Shown here: positions 13,592 to 24,400 of the stretch, one piece after another | Layout: each line of letters opens with the position of its first letter | Position numbering within the stretch: position 1 is the first letter of the stretch | Assembly: GCA_001931875.2 (NCBI GenBank) | Contig: MSJH02000802.1 | Coordinates: forward strand, 100,455-164,454 | Source of the DNA: Byssochlamys sp. IMV 00236 | Lineage: Eukaryota > Ascomycota > Eurotiomycetes > Eurotiales > Thermoascaceae | Length of the DNA stretch: 64,000 bases | Direction of reading: 5' to 3' | Program-made: the position numbers and the translations under genes | The notes under the pieces: generated by a model | Told to the model about the DNA's origin: nothing | Databases searched by the model: none | The model's input: only the letters and a program-made list of their open reading frames with translations

Positions 13592-14395
13592 GGTTTAAGT
13601 AACCGCGGACTGGGCGCAACAAATGGGTTTCAGTTGATATAACACGCGAGTATGGCGAGATATGGTAAGAACTAAAGTGTATAATAACTAATAGTTTCTC
13701 GTGGGACAATAATCTGCAAAGGGAGTGTAGTATAGTATAGGCTGAGATATATCATATCTTTTAAGATCAAATTTTGATGGGAGCAGTTTTCTTATCTATA
13801 CGTCACTATCACGTACATATAGCCTATATCCAAAATGCTCATTTTCGATGAGAGGATGATTCTAGATCAATGTGGGGTAGGGAAGGGAAGTGAAGCGGAG
13901 ACGGCCGGGAAGCCTGTTCAGTAATTACTGAATGCTACTCTAGTTGTACTGGACAATAATAATAACGAAAGCCATGGCTGAGGCGTACAATAATAAGATG
14001 CGTACGGACTGGCTGCCTATCGTGTTCAAGCGCAGCGGTGTCCCGGAGCATTCCCGTGTTTGATAAGATGGTGCGGGGTTGAAGGTTAGGCCCCCATGTT
14101 TGGAAGCAGATGGTCTGACAGTTACTAATAACAATAGGAATAAGAATAAGAAGAATAAGAATAAGCATTAATCGTTACCCCTCGCCTGAGACATTAAGCT
14201 GTTGGAGAAAGGATCATAGTATGGATGGGCGGGAGTCTTGGCGTTGATCACACGGCTGACATAATCGATCATCGCCAGCATCAGAGCTGTTGAGGATCGA
14301 CAGACTGCATGCTGATGTCGTGAAGGCAGTGAGAAAAGAGCGGCTGATTTTGCAGCCCTCAACACTCCTATCCATGAATCGAATCGCGATTCGTG

Positions 14396-15949
14396 ATGTC
14401 CGCTCGACTCCTCCACCCTGACGAGTTCGAGCTTGCAGCTCGCTCGTCTGTTGATTCCCAAGAGACCTTCAACCTTGACGAAGCGGACTTCGAGTCTCAG
14501 TCTTATTCCAAGTCATACAGCTTTAGGCGTAAACCTGCATTTCTAGCTCGCTTGCTATCCTTCACGTTTTCCGGATACCGTCGCATCAGAGATTCGGGAG
14601 CGCCTCTACCCTCGCCACGAAGGCCCGTTACGTGCTATCGCCGCCTGCTAGCCCGCCGTTCATGCTTCCTTCTGCACGCGTTCACCGGCATTATTCTTGC
14701 CCTTGTGATTCTGACATCGATATTCCGACCTTCCTATACACGATTACCAGCACACTATGAAGCTCTGCGAAAATCTGTATCAGAGTCGAATGCGCCGGGC
14801 AGGGGAAATCCACGGAATGAGAAGGTGTTCATTGCGGCTAGCATCTATGATAAGGGAGGTGATCTCGCACGGGGCCAATGGGGCAAGGGGATACTCGACT
14901 TAATCGACCTTCTTGGAGAAGACAATGTTTTCCTAAGCATATACGAAAATGACAGTGGGGAGGAGGGACAGGCTGCCCTCCAGGAGCTCCAGGAAAAGGT
15001 TCGCTCAAAGAAGTCTATTGTCTTCGAAGAACATCTGAACCTGTCGGAGATTCCACACGTCACGCTTCCGGATGGATCCCAGCGCATCAAGCGCATTGCT
15101 TATCTAGCTGAGGTTCGAAACCGAGCACTGCGCCCTCTGGATCAACACCCGGAGATCGAATACGATAGACTTCTATATTTGAACGATGTCGTGTTCGATC
15201 CTGTGGATGTCCTACAACTTCTCTTCTCTACCAACGCTGCACAAGATGGAGTCGCCCAGTATCGGGCTGCCTGCTCTGTTGATTTCATCAATCCGTTCAA
15301 ATTCTACGATACCTACGCAACTCGGGACCTACAAGGATATAGCATGGGAGTGCCTTTCTTCCCGTGGTTTACGAGTGCTGGGTCAGGTCAGAGCAGACGG
15401 GATGTACTTGCTGGCAAGGATACTGTGCGTGTGCGGAGTTGCTGGGGTGGAATTGTGGCCTTCGATGCAAAGTACTTCCAGGGGCATAATCCAGTGCGTT
15501 TCCGTGCAGAGAAGGATCTTTTCTGGGATGCGTCAGAATGCTGCCTTATCCATGCAGACATTCAAGATCCTGCGCCTGATATCGAAGCAATCCCGGATAC
15601 TGGGATATATATGAACCCCTATGTCCGAGTTGCTTATGATAGCGGGACTCTGTCTTGGCTAAGAACAACGCGCCGTTTCGAGCGGCTCTACTCCCTGATC
15701 CATTGGATCGTTAACCATATCGCTGGCTTACCTCGCTTCAACCCTCGTCGGGGCGAAAGGCCTGGCACGGAAGTCGACGAAAAGGTTTGGGTTGCTGACG
15801 ACAAGCTGGAGGGGGGAGGTTCTTTTGTGACCGTCAAGCGACTTGCAGATCCGGGTGGCTTCTGCGGGCGTCGGGGACTCCAGGTCGTTGTGGAAGATCG
15901 CAAAAAAGGGCAAGGTCCCTGGGAGACGCTCCCTGTTCCATCTGTTTGA
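14396..15949 (+). CDS. GT69 (CAP59/CMT1-type) alpha-1,3-mannosyltransferase
   Basis: Single-exon 517-residue glycosyltransferase. Residues 1-88 are a basic cytoplasmic tail, one hydrophobic segment at about 90-110 (ending LALVILTSIF) acts as signal anchor, and the rest is the lumenal catalytic region, giving Golgi type II topology. Family hallmarks include FIAASIYDKGGDLARGQWG, the acidic YLNDVVFDPVD (the likely metal/sugar-nucleotide site) and SCWGGIVAFDAKYF. This is the layout of the Cryptococcus CAP59/CMT1 family (PF11735, GT69), which transfers mannose to polysaccharide or glycolipid acceptors. In an Aspergillus-like fungus the acceptor is unknown. I placed the start at the ATG at 14396; no intron is needed. 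Confidence 0.9.
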   Translation: MSARLLHPDEFELAARSSVDSQETFNLDEADFESQSYSKSYSFRRKPAFLARLLSFTFSGYRRIRDSGAPLPSPRRPVTCYRRLLARRSCFLLHAFTGIILALVILTSIFRPSYTRLPAHYEALRKSVSESNAPGRGNPRNEKVFIAASIYDKGGDLARGQWGKGILDLIDLLGEDNVFLSIYENDSGEEGQAALQELQEKVRSKKSIVFEEHLNLSEIPHVTLPDGSQRIKRIAYLAEVRNRALRPLDQHPEIEYDRLLYLNDVVFDPVDVLQLLFSTNAAQDGVAQYRAACSVDFINPFKFYDTYATRDLQGYSMGVPFFPWFTSAGSGQSRRDVLAGKDTVRVRSCWGGIVAFDAKYFQGHNPVRFRAEKDLFWDASECCLIHADIQDPAPDIEAIPDTGIYMNPYVRVAYDSGTLSWLRTTRRFERLYSLIHWIVNHIAGLPRFNPRRGERPGTEVDEKVWVADDKLEGGGSFVTVKRLADPGGFCGRRGLQVVVEDRKKGQGPWETLPVPSV

Positions 15950-17215
15950 GATTTGGTCTAGACACGCGGGTGTATATAAGGGTGGGTTAATAGATAGGCG
16001 CTGATCTAGGATTACGGAGTTCGTCATCATGATATTGCTAGTTAATGGGATAACTGTCATGTATCATCTTACCTTATATTGTTACAATGAATGCGCATAT
16101 TCCTCTTAATCCCAGGTTTCTACGAGACTTGGTTCTGTCTTTCCGTCCTTCGCCTTAAAGCGGATCTGGTTATCTCCTTATGTTGAAGTTGGACTCATTT
16201 TATAATTGGAGGCCTCCCGGAGATCAGTCCAATTCGGTCCAGTCTTTTTGAGTTGCATGTGCTGAAAGGTATGTATAGCTCTGACCGTTGCTGCAATACC
16301 CATATCCCATACTTCTGCTCCCTTCCGTTTAGAGCTCTAGCCTGATTGGAAGGGTATATATCACCATGTCCTAGTTCTTATTCTCGAATTGATGGCCTAT
16401 TCCCAGAAGGGTACATCAAAGATACTGGTGACCCCCAGCCCCTTTCAGAGCTCTTCACTTACCTGCCGCTGGACCTTTATGTTATATTTGTCTGACTGTT
16501 CTTTTGGGGGAGTCACCCGATTAAGAACAATAGGTGGCTGGGGTTCCCCCCAACATCATTCACGTATACTGTCACATGTTTTCCTTCTTTGCCTCCACCT
16601 ATTAAGGGTTTTATTCTCCTAAGAAATACTTCTTCTCCTTTTCCTAACCGCCTGCTTCTTCATCTTGCTTCTCTAATAGAAATCGTGGTTGATAAGCTCT
16701 CAAGTTGCTGCGTTTGTGGTCCATTCTCCATTTTCCAGCTTCAGGTTGAAGGGTGTCTAATACACCTTAACCGCCATCATGATGGGCCCTGTTGATCGCA
16801 CAACTGAAATAGTCCAGGACGTCCTGTCCTTCTTTGCCGAAAACTCCAAGCATACGCTTGCTGACAGCAGACATGCTCCAAAGAATGCCAGACAGATGCT
16901 CCGTGCTAAGAGACCTTCGGTTTGTGCTTCCTTGTCTCCTTCCCGCACGCATAACGGCTTCTGGGTGCTCCTCAGGACGACAACCAGCCGCATAACTTTC
17001 ATTGGTACACAGAGACTGAAAGCTGCTTCTTTCAACAGAGGTTTCCGGAAGAGCTGCGTCTCGGCGCTGAGAAGGGGACTCACCCAGAGACCCGCCTGCA
17101 TGACCTTCACACCAACACCAACACCGTTGCTGCACCTCCCTTCAGAAGGAGTCCTCTTTCCTCAGGTAAACAAAACAACCTGAGAGCAACAACCTCTGCA
17201 ACTGCAAAGACCACC
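15950..17215. other. upstream region of the RRM-protein gene, with a long upstream open frame
   Basis: No independent gene is supported here. A 134-codon open frame at 16779-17183 ends 33 nt before the ATG I chose for the next gene. Its composition is ordinary and it matches nothing I know. It may be a uORF or a missed N-terminal exon. The part up to about 16.7 kb is AT-rich and looks like a 3' UTR followed by promoter sequence. Confidence 0.4.
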
Positions 17216-18558
17216 ATGGCTCCTCCTGCGGATATCGATGATACCGCTGCCTTCATGGCTGCGGTTCGTAGCCGTCGTCAGCAAGCCTTGAGCTCCCAGT
17301 CTGACAGCATCGCGTCGTCCACCGCGGATGTTGACCACGTTGAGACTCTCGTCGAAGCTCCTATCATTCCTGAACCTTCTCCTTCCAAGCAGAAGAAGGA
17401 AAACGGTATGTATGAGATGATTTGTCGCAGAGATCTTAGCCGTTAAAGACGGGCGTATAACTAACAGGATTCTAGTCGAGCCTGCAAAGGCGATCGCTCC
17501 CGAAGCTCCTGTTATGCCTCTCAAGGAGGAGAAACAATCTGCATCTTTTTCCCCGTCTGTTGGCCTTGAGGCTTCCAAGTGGGCTAACCCTAGATTCGTG
17601 TCCCCTACTCGTGCTCAGAGGACATTGAGGGACCGTGAAGCTTCTATCAGTGTTGTGACGCCCCAGGCTCGTACCCCTGAAGCTGTAACTCTCACCAAGG
17701 AGCCTGAAATCGTTGAGACTCCGGAGGTCCCTAAGCCGTCCATCACTGAAGAAGAGGACCGAGAGCATCTTACTCACTTCAAAACCTGGGGTGCCCCAAT
17801 GGCTCGTGACAAGCCTGGTATGATTTCCCCTTCCGCTACTGGTGCTGAGTGTTGAATGAAGTCTGCTAATTTGGATGTCAACCATTAGCTGCCCAGGTTC
17901 GTCTCATCATACTGAGCAACCTTCCTTCGACCTACAATGCCCCTGCCAAAGTTTTGACTCTCATTCACGGCGGAGCTATCGAGAGCGTCCGTCTCTCCGC
18001 TGGTGGTTGTGCTTACATCTTGTTCTGCGATGCCACTGCCTGCAAGGCTTACTACGACCAGTATCCAAACGGTATCCCAGTCGGTCCTGGCGGACGCCAG
18101 ACGATCTTTGTGGATATTGGAAAAGAGGTTGACGTCGTCAGTTCGCAGCTGACTATTGCGCTCTCAACTGGAGCCACCCGCGTTATTCGGTGCGCTGGCG
18201 TTGACATGAATGTCTCCATGAGTACTCTCTACGAGATGGCGTCTGCAAATAATCGCAAGGTAGAGAAGATCATTGATTCTTACGTCTCCGGAGAGGTATA
18301 TTTCCCGCAGGATAACGTATTAGCGTGAAGAAGCTAACTTTACCATCTCAGTCTCGCCTCGTGATCTTTCGTTTCTGCTCCATCGAAGATGCAATTAGGT
18401 TCAAGTCCGCCCTCGTCCGCGACGACGATTGGGAACACTGTAACATCCAGTACGGCGAGGATCCGTAAGTATTTCATATCTGCTAAAGCTTTTGTCTCTA
18501 TCTGACTTCGATGTACCGTACCAGATGTGAGCTGGCCACTGGTCTTCACTTTGACTAG
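17216..18558 (+). CDS. RRM-like RNA-binding protein, uncharacterised
   Basis: Protein of about 361 residues from five exons: 17216-17405, 17476-17817, 17889-18295, 18352-18464 and 18525-18558. The frame is maintained through all four introns. The N-terminal half is Ser/Pro/Glu-rich and probably disordered. From about residue 178 an RRM-like fold begins (QVRLIILSNLPSTYNAP, then VLTLIHGGAIESVRL and AYILFCDATACKAYYDQY), giving the beta-alpha-beta pattern with weak RNP motifs. A second short strand (RLVIFRFCSIEDAIRFKSAL) lies near the C-terminus, suggesting a paired or split RRM. The ATG has a good context (CCACCATGG). The role in RNA metabolism is inferred from the fold only. Confidence 0.75.
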
Positions 18559-21089
18559 GGTGCACTAGCATCCTTCGTCATTGTGGTGGACCCCGCAGTA
18601 TCTGATGTTCATGCGGTCATCCTTCAAAAAAACAAAAAAAGAGAGAAGAGAAAATGGGTGTTTATTTTCTTGAATTCGACAATTGATACTCCCAAGACAC
18701 TTGGTTGAGCAAAATAGTGTATTTTAGCAATGGCAACCATCGAACACCATAATGGAATCGACATCAGGCCAGCCAAAGTGTGCCTATTTCCTCGTGAGAC
18801 TAGACCGTAGACAAAATGCTGTATTCGCATAGAACTGAGTGAGATACACCTACGTTGTTTGTAGTAGTAGTAGTATTCATTATTAACGTCCGTCGGAAGG
18901 CTTCGCCTGTGGTCCTGGTGACCTCCCATGGGGTATTTGGGACGTGTTAAGCCATGGAATTATATTATTATACAGAGTATGTATGACATTAGAAAGCAAT
19001 TCAAGCTCGTCATTTGGAATAGAGGATGGAGGCGTGTTTCGACATGACGGCCCTTCTACATGCTATATATACAGATATATATATATCTATTTTTGCTGTT
19101 TATCCTATCGATAAATAATACAACCTCCTATACAGCATTTACTCGCTTTTCAAACTTCTCCTTAGATATAGTTATCTTGTCAGCGCTCACGGCTTCTGTG
19201 AAGACGAGCTGCAGAACCTGCTGCAATCCGCTGCGCCTACCATATACAGAGTCCAGACCGGGTACTTAGCAGCCGCAACGGAAAGCTACCTAGATAGATA
19301 GATCCCACTTGTAACTATAGGGTTAAAGCAGACGGAGATGGGAACCATGGATTGAATGGTTAAGATTGTGTTCAGTTCAGCTGAGCATATATAGGTGATA
19401 AATAGATTTCGGATACCTTTAATAATTTCTCTAAGCGATCAATAGTTATTTTATTCCCGTTTTAAATGCTTCTTTAGAACCTTGGTTCTAGATCTTCACG
19501 TATATGATGTTAGGGATGGTTGAAAGTTCTTTCTACAATATGGACTTCTTACGCTGTGCCTGAAGACAATTACTGAAATGAAATGATATGTGAACGCAGG
19601 ACATTTATTCGTCAGTAATTCTAATCTATGAAGCAAATTCTACGCATAATAAATATCAATTTGTCAGAATATTTCATTCATTAGTTAGTCTATTAGAATT
19701 ATGATCGTTTTACCCATCTCGGGTTCTACTTTTCCATATTCACCCCCTTTTTTTTCTGGTCCCCTTTTTCTGTTCTTGCTCTCTCGTCAAAAGTACTTTG
19801 CATATTCACATACGGACATGGTACCAACTGATAGCATAGTCGAGCTAAGACCTACTGGTCGGATATCATGATGCGTGAACCCGCAGCACCTTGAAACAAA
19901 GGATGGACGAGCTAAGTTTTGAGTCTGAAGAGAAAGGGGATGGGGATGGGGACGGGCGCGCGCGCACATGGCTCGGTGGATCAAGTAAAAAAAGACTGGA
20001 AAATAGGTCTGTATGGTAGACTAATGAATAATGCGGAGTTCTGCAGACCAGACCTAATTCGGAGAGATGATCAGGGACTTCCTTGATACTTGGTTGAGTA
20101 CTTTTGTCGATATTAGTCCTAGTTAGCCTTGGTCCTGGATAGGAGAAGAAAAGATGTTTTGATGATAAGAGTAATGTAGGTTTTAGTCATAGGCCGGGGG
20201 ATTTCTTCTCGCTTTGTTCTCTGCTGTATGTTAGCTCATATATTCATGGTCCATGTTCGCGATCATTGCAACTATGTGTTACACAGACATGAAAATTGGG
20301 AGCAAGGAAAATCTCAAAATTAAGAATAAGACGTGGAGCTGGAGGGGGGTTCAGAAAGGTCGCAAAATTGAAGGTAACGGCGATCGACAAGCCGCGAACT
20401 GCAGAGCTCCTTTTCTGGAAAAGGAGGCTGGGAGGTGGCATTTCTAGAAGACCATGAGACGAGGGGTTTGTAGGGATTGTTGGTTGATTCCGGTATGCTG
20501 AAGAATCTCATTATCTAAGGTCGGAGAAGGCGGGGGTAGTAGACACCGTACATGGAGGTACGGCAGGGTTGAAGGGGAGGGGTTGGCCGAGGACCATTAA
20601 AGGGTTTGTATTGAATGTATGGTAGGTGACATTGGGCAGGGATCAGAGAAACAAAGACGATGGAGGTGCACAGATAGCGTCATGTCATGCGCAATGCAGG
20701 AATTATTCCGACACTCTAGTGTTGGAGGGGCATAACTGCAGGTGCTCAGTATAGGATCAGCTTGGGAGAGTTACGAGGAAGAAGAGAGCATGCCGTACTG
20801 GCTTGTCCTCTTTTTCGGTATTTTGCTTTGATACACTTACCTAACAGCGTAGTATAACTATGCCAGCGGTTATGGATGGATGAATAAACTGAAATGCGAG
20901 CTCTTCATGGATGCATAATGTGAAGAATATTTGCAGACTATATCCAATGGCGTGGAATGGTAGGATATGATATCTCTGCGGCAAGGCTCTGCTGGCTGAC
21001 CACATAGGCATGGATATCCAGACATAGTTGATCCAGACATAATACTTGCGGTGGCAGTCAATAGCTATTAGAATTTCTGTGCCACCCGC
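18559..21089. other. gene desert, part 1
   Basis: Mostly AT-rich DNA (notably 18.95-19.75 kb) with short, mutually overlapping frames of no protein character. It includes A-rich runs near 18624-18640 and a purine-rich block near 19930-19960. I see no gene, transposon terminus or structural RNA. Confidence 0.45.
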
Positions 21090-21269
21090 TTACTCGGTGA
21101 TGATCATTCTGTTTCCGTACACGGTCGGTGAGACATATTCTCTGTGTCCCCCTTGAAGAGGGATCTGACTGGGCGGCACAGCGCCTTTCTTGCGGCGCAG
21201 TTCGTCTAGAATCTGGATGGCACCAACGAAATCGTCAGAGACCAAGGGTGCCGTAGCCGCTGGACTATC
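21090..21269 (-). pseudogene. possible terminal exon of an unrecognised minus-strand gene
   Basis: A frame open for 59 codons without an internal Met reads as convincing protein: APLVSDDFVGAIQILDELRRKK, a hydrophilic tail, then a stop at 21090-21092. The immediately upstream minus-strand sequence (about 21270-21400), in another frame, encodes a hydrophobic segment (VVAIIVALGAVVVAEAA). The two could be exons or a frameshifted membrane protein. No splice pair of normal length joins them cleanly, so I treat it as a fragment, probably decayed. Family unknown. Confidence 0.3.
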
Positions 21270-21400
21270 TTAGACCATGGGCCGACCCGTACCAGATGAA
21301 TTCTGAGATCTGGCCAATCGTTCGGTCGTGATATGTGCCGCTTGCTGCTTCTGCCACAACGACGGCGCCCAAAGCGACAATAATTGCTACTACCCGGGGC

Positions 21401-24400
21401 CGATAGTACTAAGTAGTACTAGTACATTGTTGGTGACGAAAGTTCATCAGTCATAACGAAGCCCTTGCCGCTCATAGGACAGGGCATACTGACTCGTCGA
21501 AAAGCTGTTCTTTCATCAGGAGCGCCAGTCAACCTAGCTACATGTGAGCAACGAGTCCAGTGTAGGTAGACGACCTCTCCCCACCGGTAGACTACGACAA
21601 CAATAGTCTTGTACATACATACCAATGATACCATAGACCACCTAAATTGGAAACTAGTAATTGTCTTAAGCGGGCCGAAAAACCACAGCCGGTGCAGGGG
21701 CTGCCAACAGTGGCGCGGTTAGAATGATCTTCTGCACACGACAGAAGATCAACTGGACACATGCTCTCCACGTTGGAAAACCGGAGTCGCAATAATAATA
21801 ATATCCGAGATTATCTATACTGGGTCCGAAGTTTACCTCAATTGGCGCCGATCTGGTCTCCCCAGCCTCAGCACTGATCGATCGGTGGCTTTTCCATCCG
21901 GGATCCGGATCCGCCCGACGATGGCGGTGATCGAGAGAAGCATCTCGCGGAGAGTTATGCCCAGTCTAGTGCACAGATTGCGACATGCAGCACATGTTGC
22001 AGAGAAAGAAAAAGACCGATAGACGCGCTCAGACGCACTCCGTACGGAGTACTCCGTACAGCAGTCTGACAATCCTTGATACCAAGACCCAGTTTTCTTC
22101 TACAGACACTTCGGCAGCATCTCTCTTCGCAGTACCCACAGTAACGCAGTGTGGTGTCTAAGTATGTGGATCATCAAACGTATATTTTCAAATGACAACC
22201 GATTTCACTACTTCGTCGCCATTTTCAAGGTTAACGACACGGGATCCAAAGCGTGAAGCATACTGGTTATCGGGATTTGACCGCCATAACAGCTGCTGAT
22301 AGACACATGGAAGTACGTACGCATGTACCGAAAGGGAAAACGCTCAGAGCATCGTGGTGCGGCGTTCCCTGGCACTTGATTCCCAGAGAATTGGATCGAA
22401 CCCGAGGGCAAGGCGCCTGGGACAACATAGGATGATCATTGACAAGAGAATCGTAGCGGCCTTGAATATTCGACGACAGGGATCAGGGCAACAGTGGGAC
22501 AGTGTGAGGTCTTCTGAGACAGTAGAGTGTGCTCTTGCACAATTAAATTCCACGTAGGATTGAATATCCCTGTCCCGGTTAGCACGAGAGCGCTTAAGGA
22601 CCGGTAGCTCTGTGTGGCGTCAAGGTGATCATCCCTGCTGCTGCATGATGGTATCTCAACTGGAAGTACGAAGCCAACTCCTCACTGGAGCTCTGTTGAT
22701 AGATTCTATTGTCGCTCGTGGACCTAGGTTGTTCGACTAGCTGGCAGAGTAGACGATGCCAAAGGATTCGCATAACTGGCTGTTCTAGGGCAGTAGAGAA
22801 TGGAATACACAAAGTATTATGGCATGCTGATGCTCCATAACTAGAAGTTTGAAAAATGCCATCTGATTTCGCGACTTACGTCTTTTGAGAGACGAGAAGA
22901 CAGATGTACAGTTACACGTACAAGATGTTTCAGAGAGCTTTCTGGGTTTGCTTGCACAATCACCTGACGGCAACGACCTGCGGCTTCCTTGCCCCAGGCT
23001 GTCACGATCCCTGGGCAATAGCAGCAGCATTGGAAAAGACACTTGTTGACAGTGAAGACTACACAACTCAGAGAGTTGCTTTTTACAGATGTACAACACG
23101 ACTCTGAGGCTAAAAAGATAGGCAAAGAGATACAATTAGTTACTCTCGAGGTATGTCATCTCAAATTGATGAACTCGTTTGGTCTGGAGCTGGGTTGTGC
23201 CTGTATCACAATGGCCCTAGCTGCATTGTCAACGGAGACTTTCTAATTCCCAGATCAGAGCATTCTTCTCTCTGGATTCTAGATTGGAAACCGATCAGCC
23301 ATCGATGAAGGAGGGCCCGAGACACAATGCTGAAGGACAGGGGAGTCTGTATTATTGCATGATCCTAAGCCACAGATCTCCCACCAGGAACACTGCTGAC
23401 CGAATTTGTCATTAGAATTCGATAACTAGGCATCCTTAGCTATAGAACTTCAACAGCACTATTTACTCGCTTGTGGATACTGGATACGTCGACTCAGCCA
23501 CTTCCGACAACCGAAGCGAACACCGGACAATGAGCGATACTTATCCTTCAGGTATCGTCTGAGACGTGGGATGTGACTGAAAGATGAGAACACAACCCAC
23601 CCCAGTCGAATGTCGCACAGACACTGCGAAGCCTCTACTTAGTGGCCCCCGTCCTGGGCGGATTGCCCTCAGGACTTGCCGTAGCCAACGCTCTCCGCAA
23701 CCGCGTATGGAGCTTCTAAGCGATCAACCCGCAAGCCCGTGACTTCAAGACTGCCGCCGAGATCGACAGTTCATCACCAAGATAGTGCTACTCTACTGAT
23801 TAATTTTCTCGCCATCGAAAGGTCCGGTTTCCGTGTCTGGCAAAGATGCCACGGCATTAGCAACGATTCTCGTCTATCGTGGATTAGGGATCTCAAGCTC
23901 TCAGCTCTATCCACGTCTCGTATTCTCGGTGTCTCATTCCAGAGAGACGTCATGCCATCTCCACGGACAATCAAGCAAACAGAAGTGTACGATGGCCATG
24001 CTGAGTGACGATGAAAAGTGCAGGGCCCTGTATGTGAGATCATCACTGGATCTGCCCAATACGACACCATAATCTGTAGATTGCCAGAGTCTCCGTGATG
24101 CTCGAGACCCCTTTGAGGCTCTCCTCTCGGCCACGTCTCCACCTGCGGAGTTGCAGACTGGGAAAGTGGGTGGAAAGGCTAGGGCAAGCTATGGAAACCT
24201 GGAAGTCTTTCACTTCATCTCATCTGACTGCATGCGACTGCTATTATTATTCCTCGGTTGTCCGATCCAGGGTCCAGCCCAACGCGAGGGTGGCCCCTCT
24301 CTGCAACCTGGGGCCGAATCTGCGATCACTCCACGTCCCTAACCCAGAGGCCGATATGATATGAAGCAGCAACCGGCTCCAGCAGGATGCATAGATGCGT

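Noticed and set aside
14120..14166. AAT/AAG-type simple repeat
   Set aside because: Short imperfect microsatellite in a promoter region, nothing unusual.
22385..22400. tRNA B-box-like word (GGATCGAACCC)
   Set aside because: On the minus strand the T-arm stem does not pair beyond one or two bases and no A box or acceptor stem is found.
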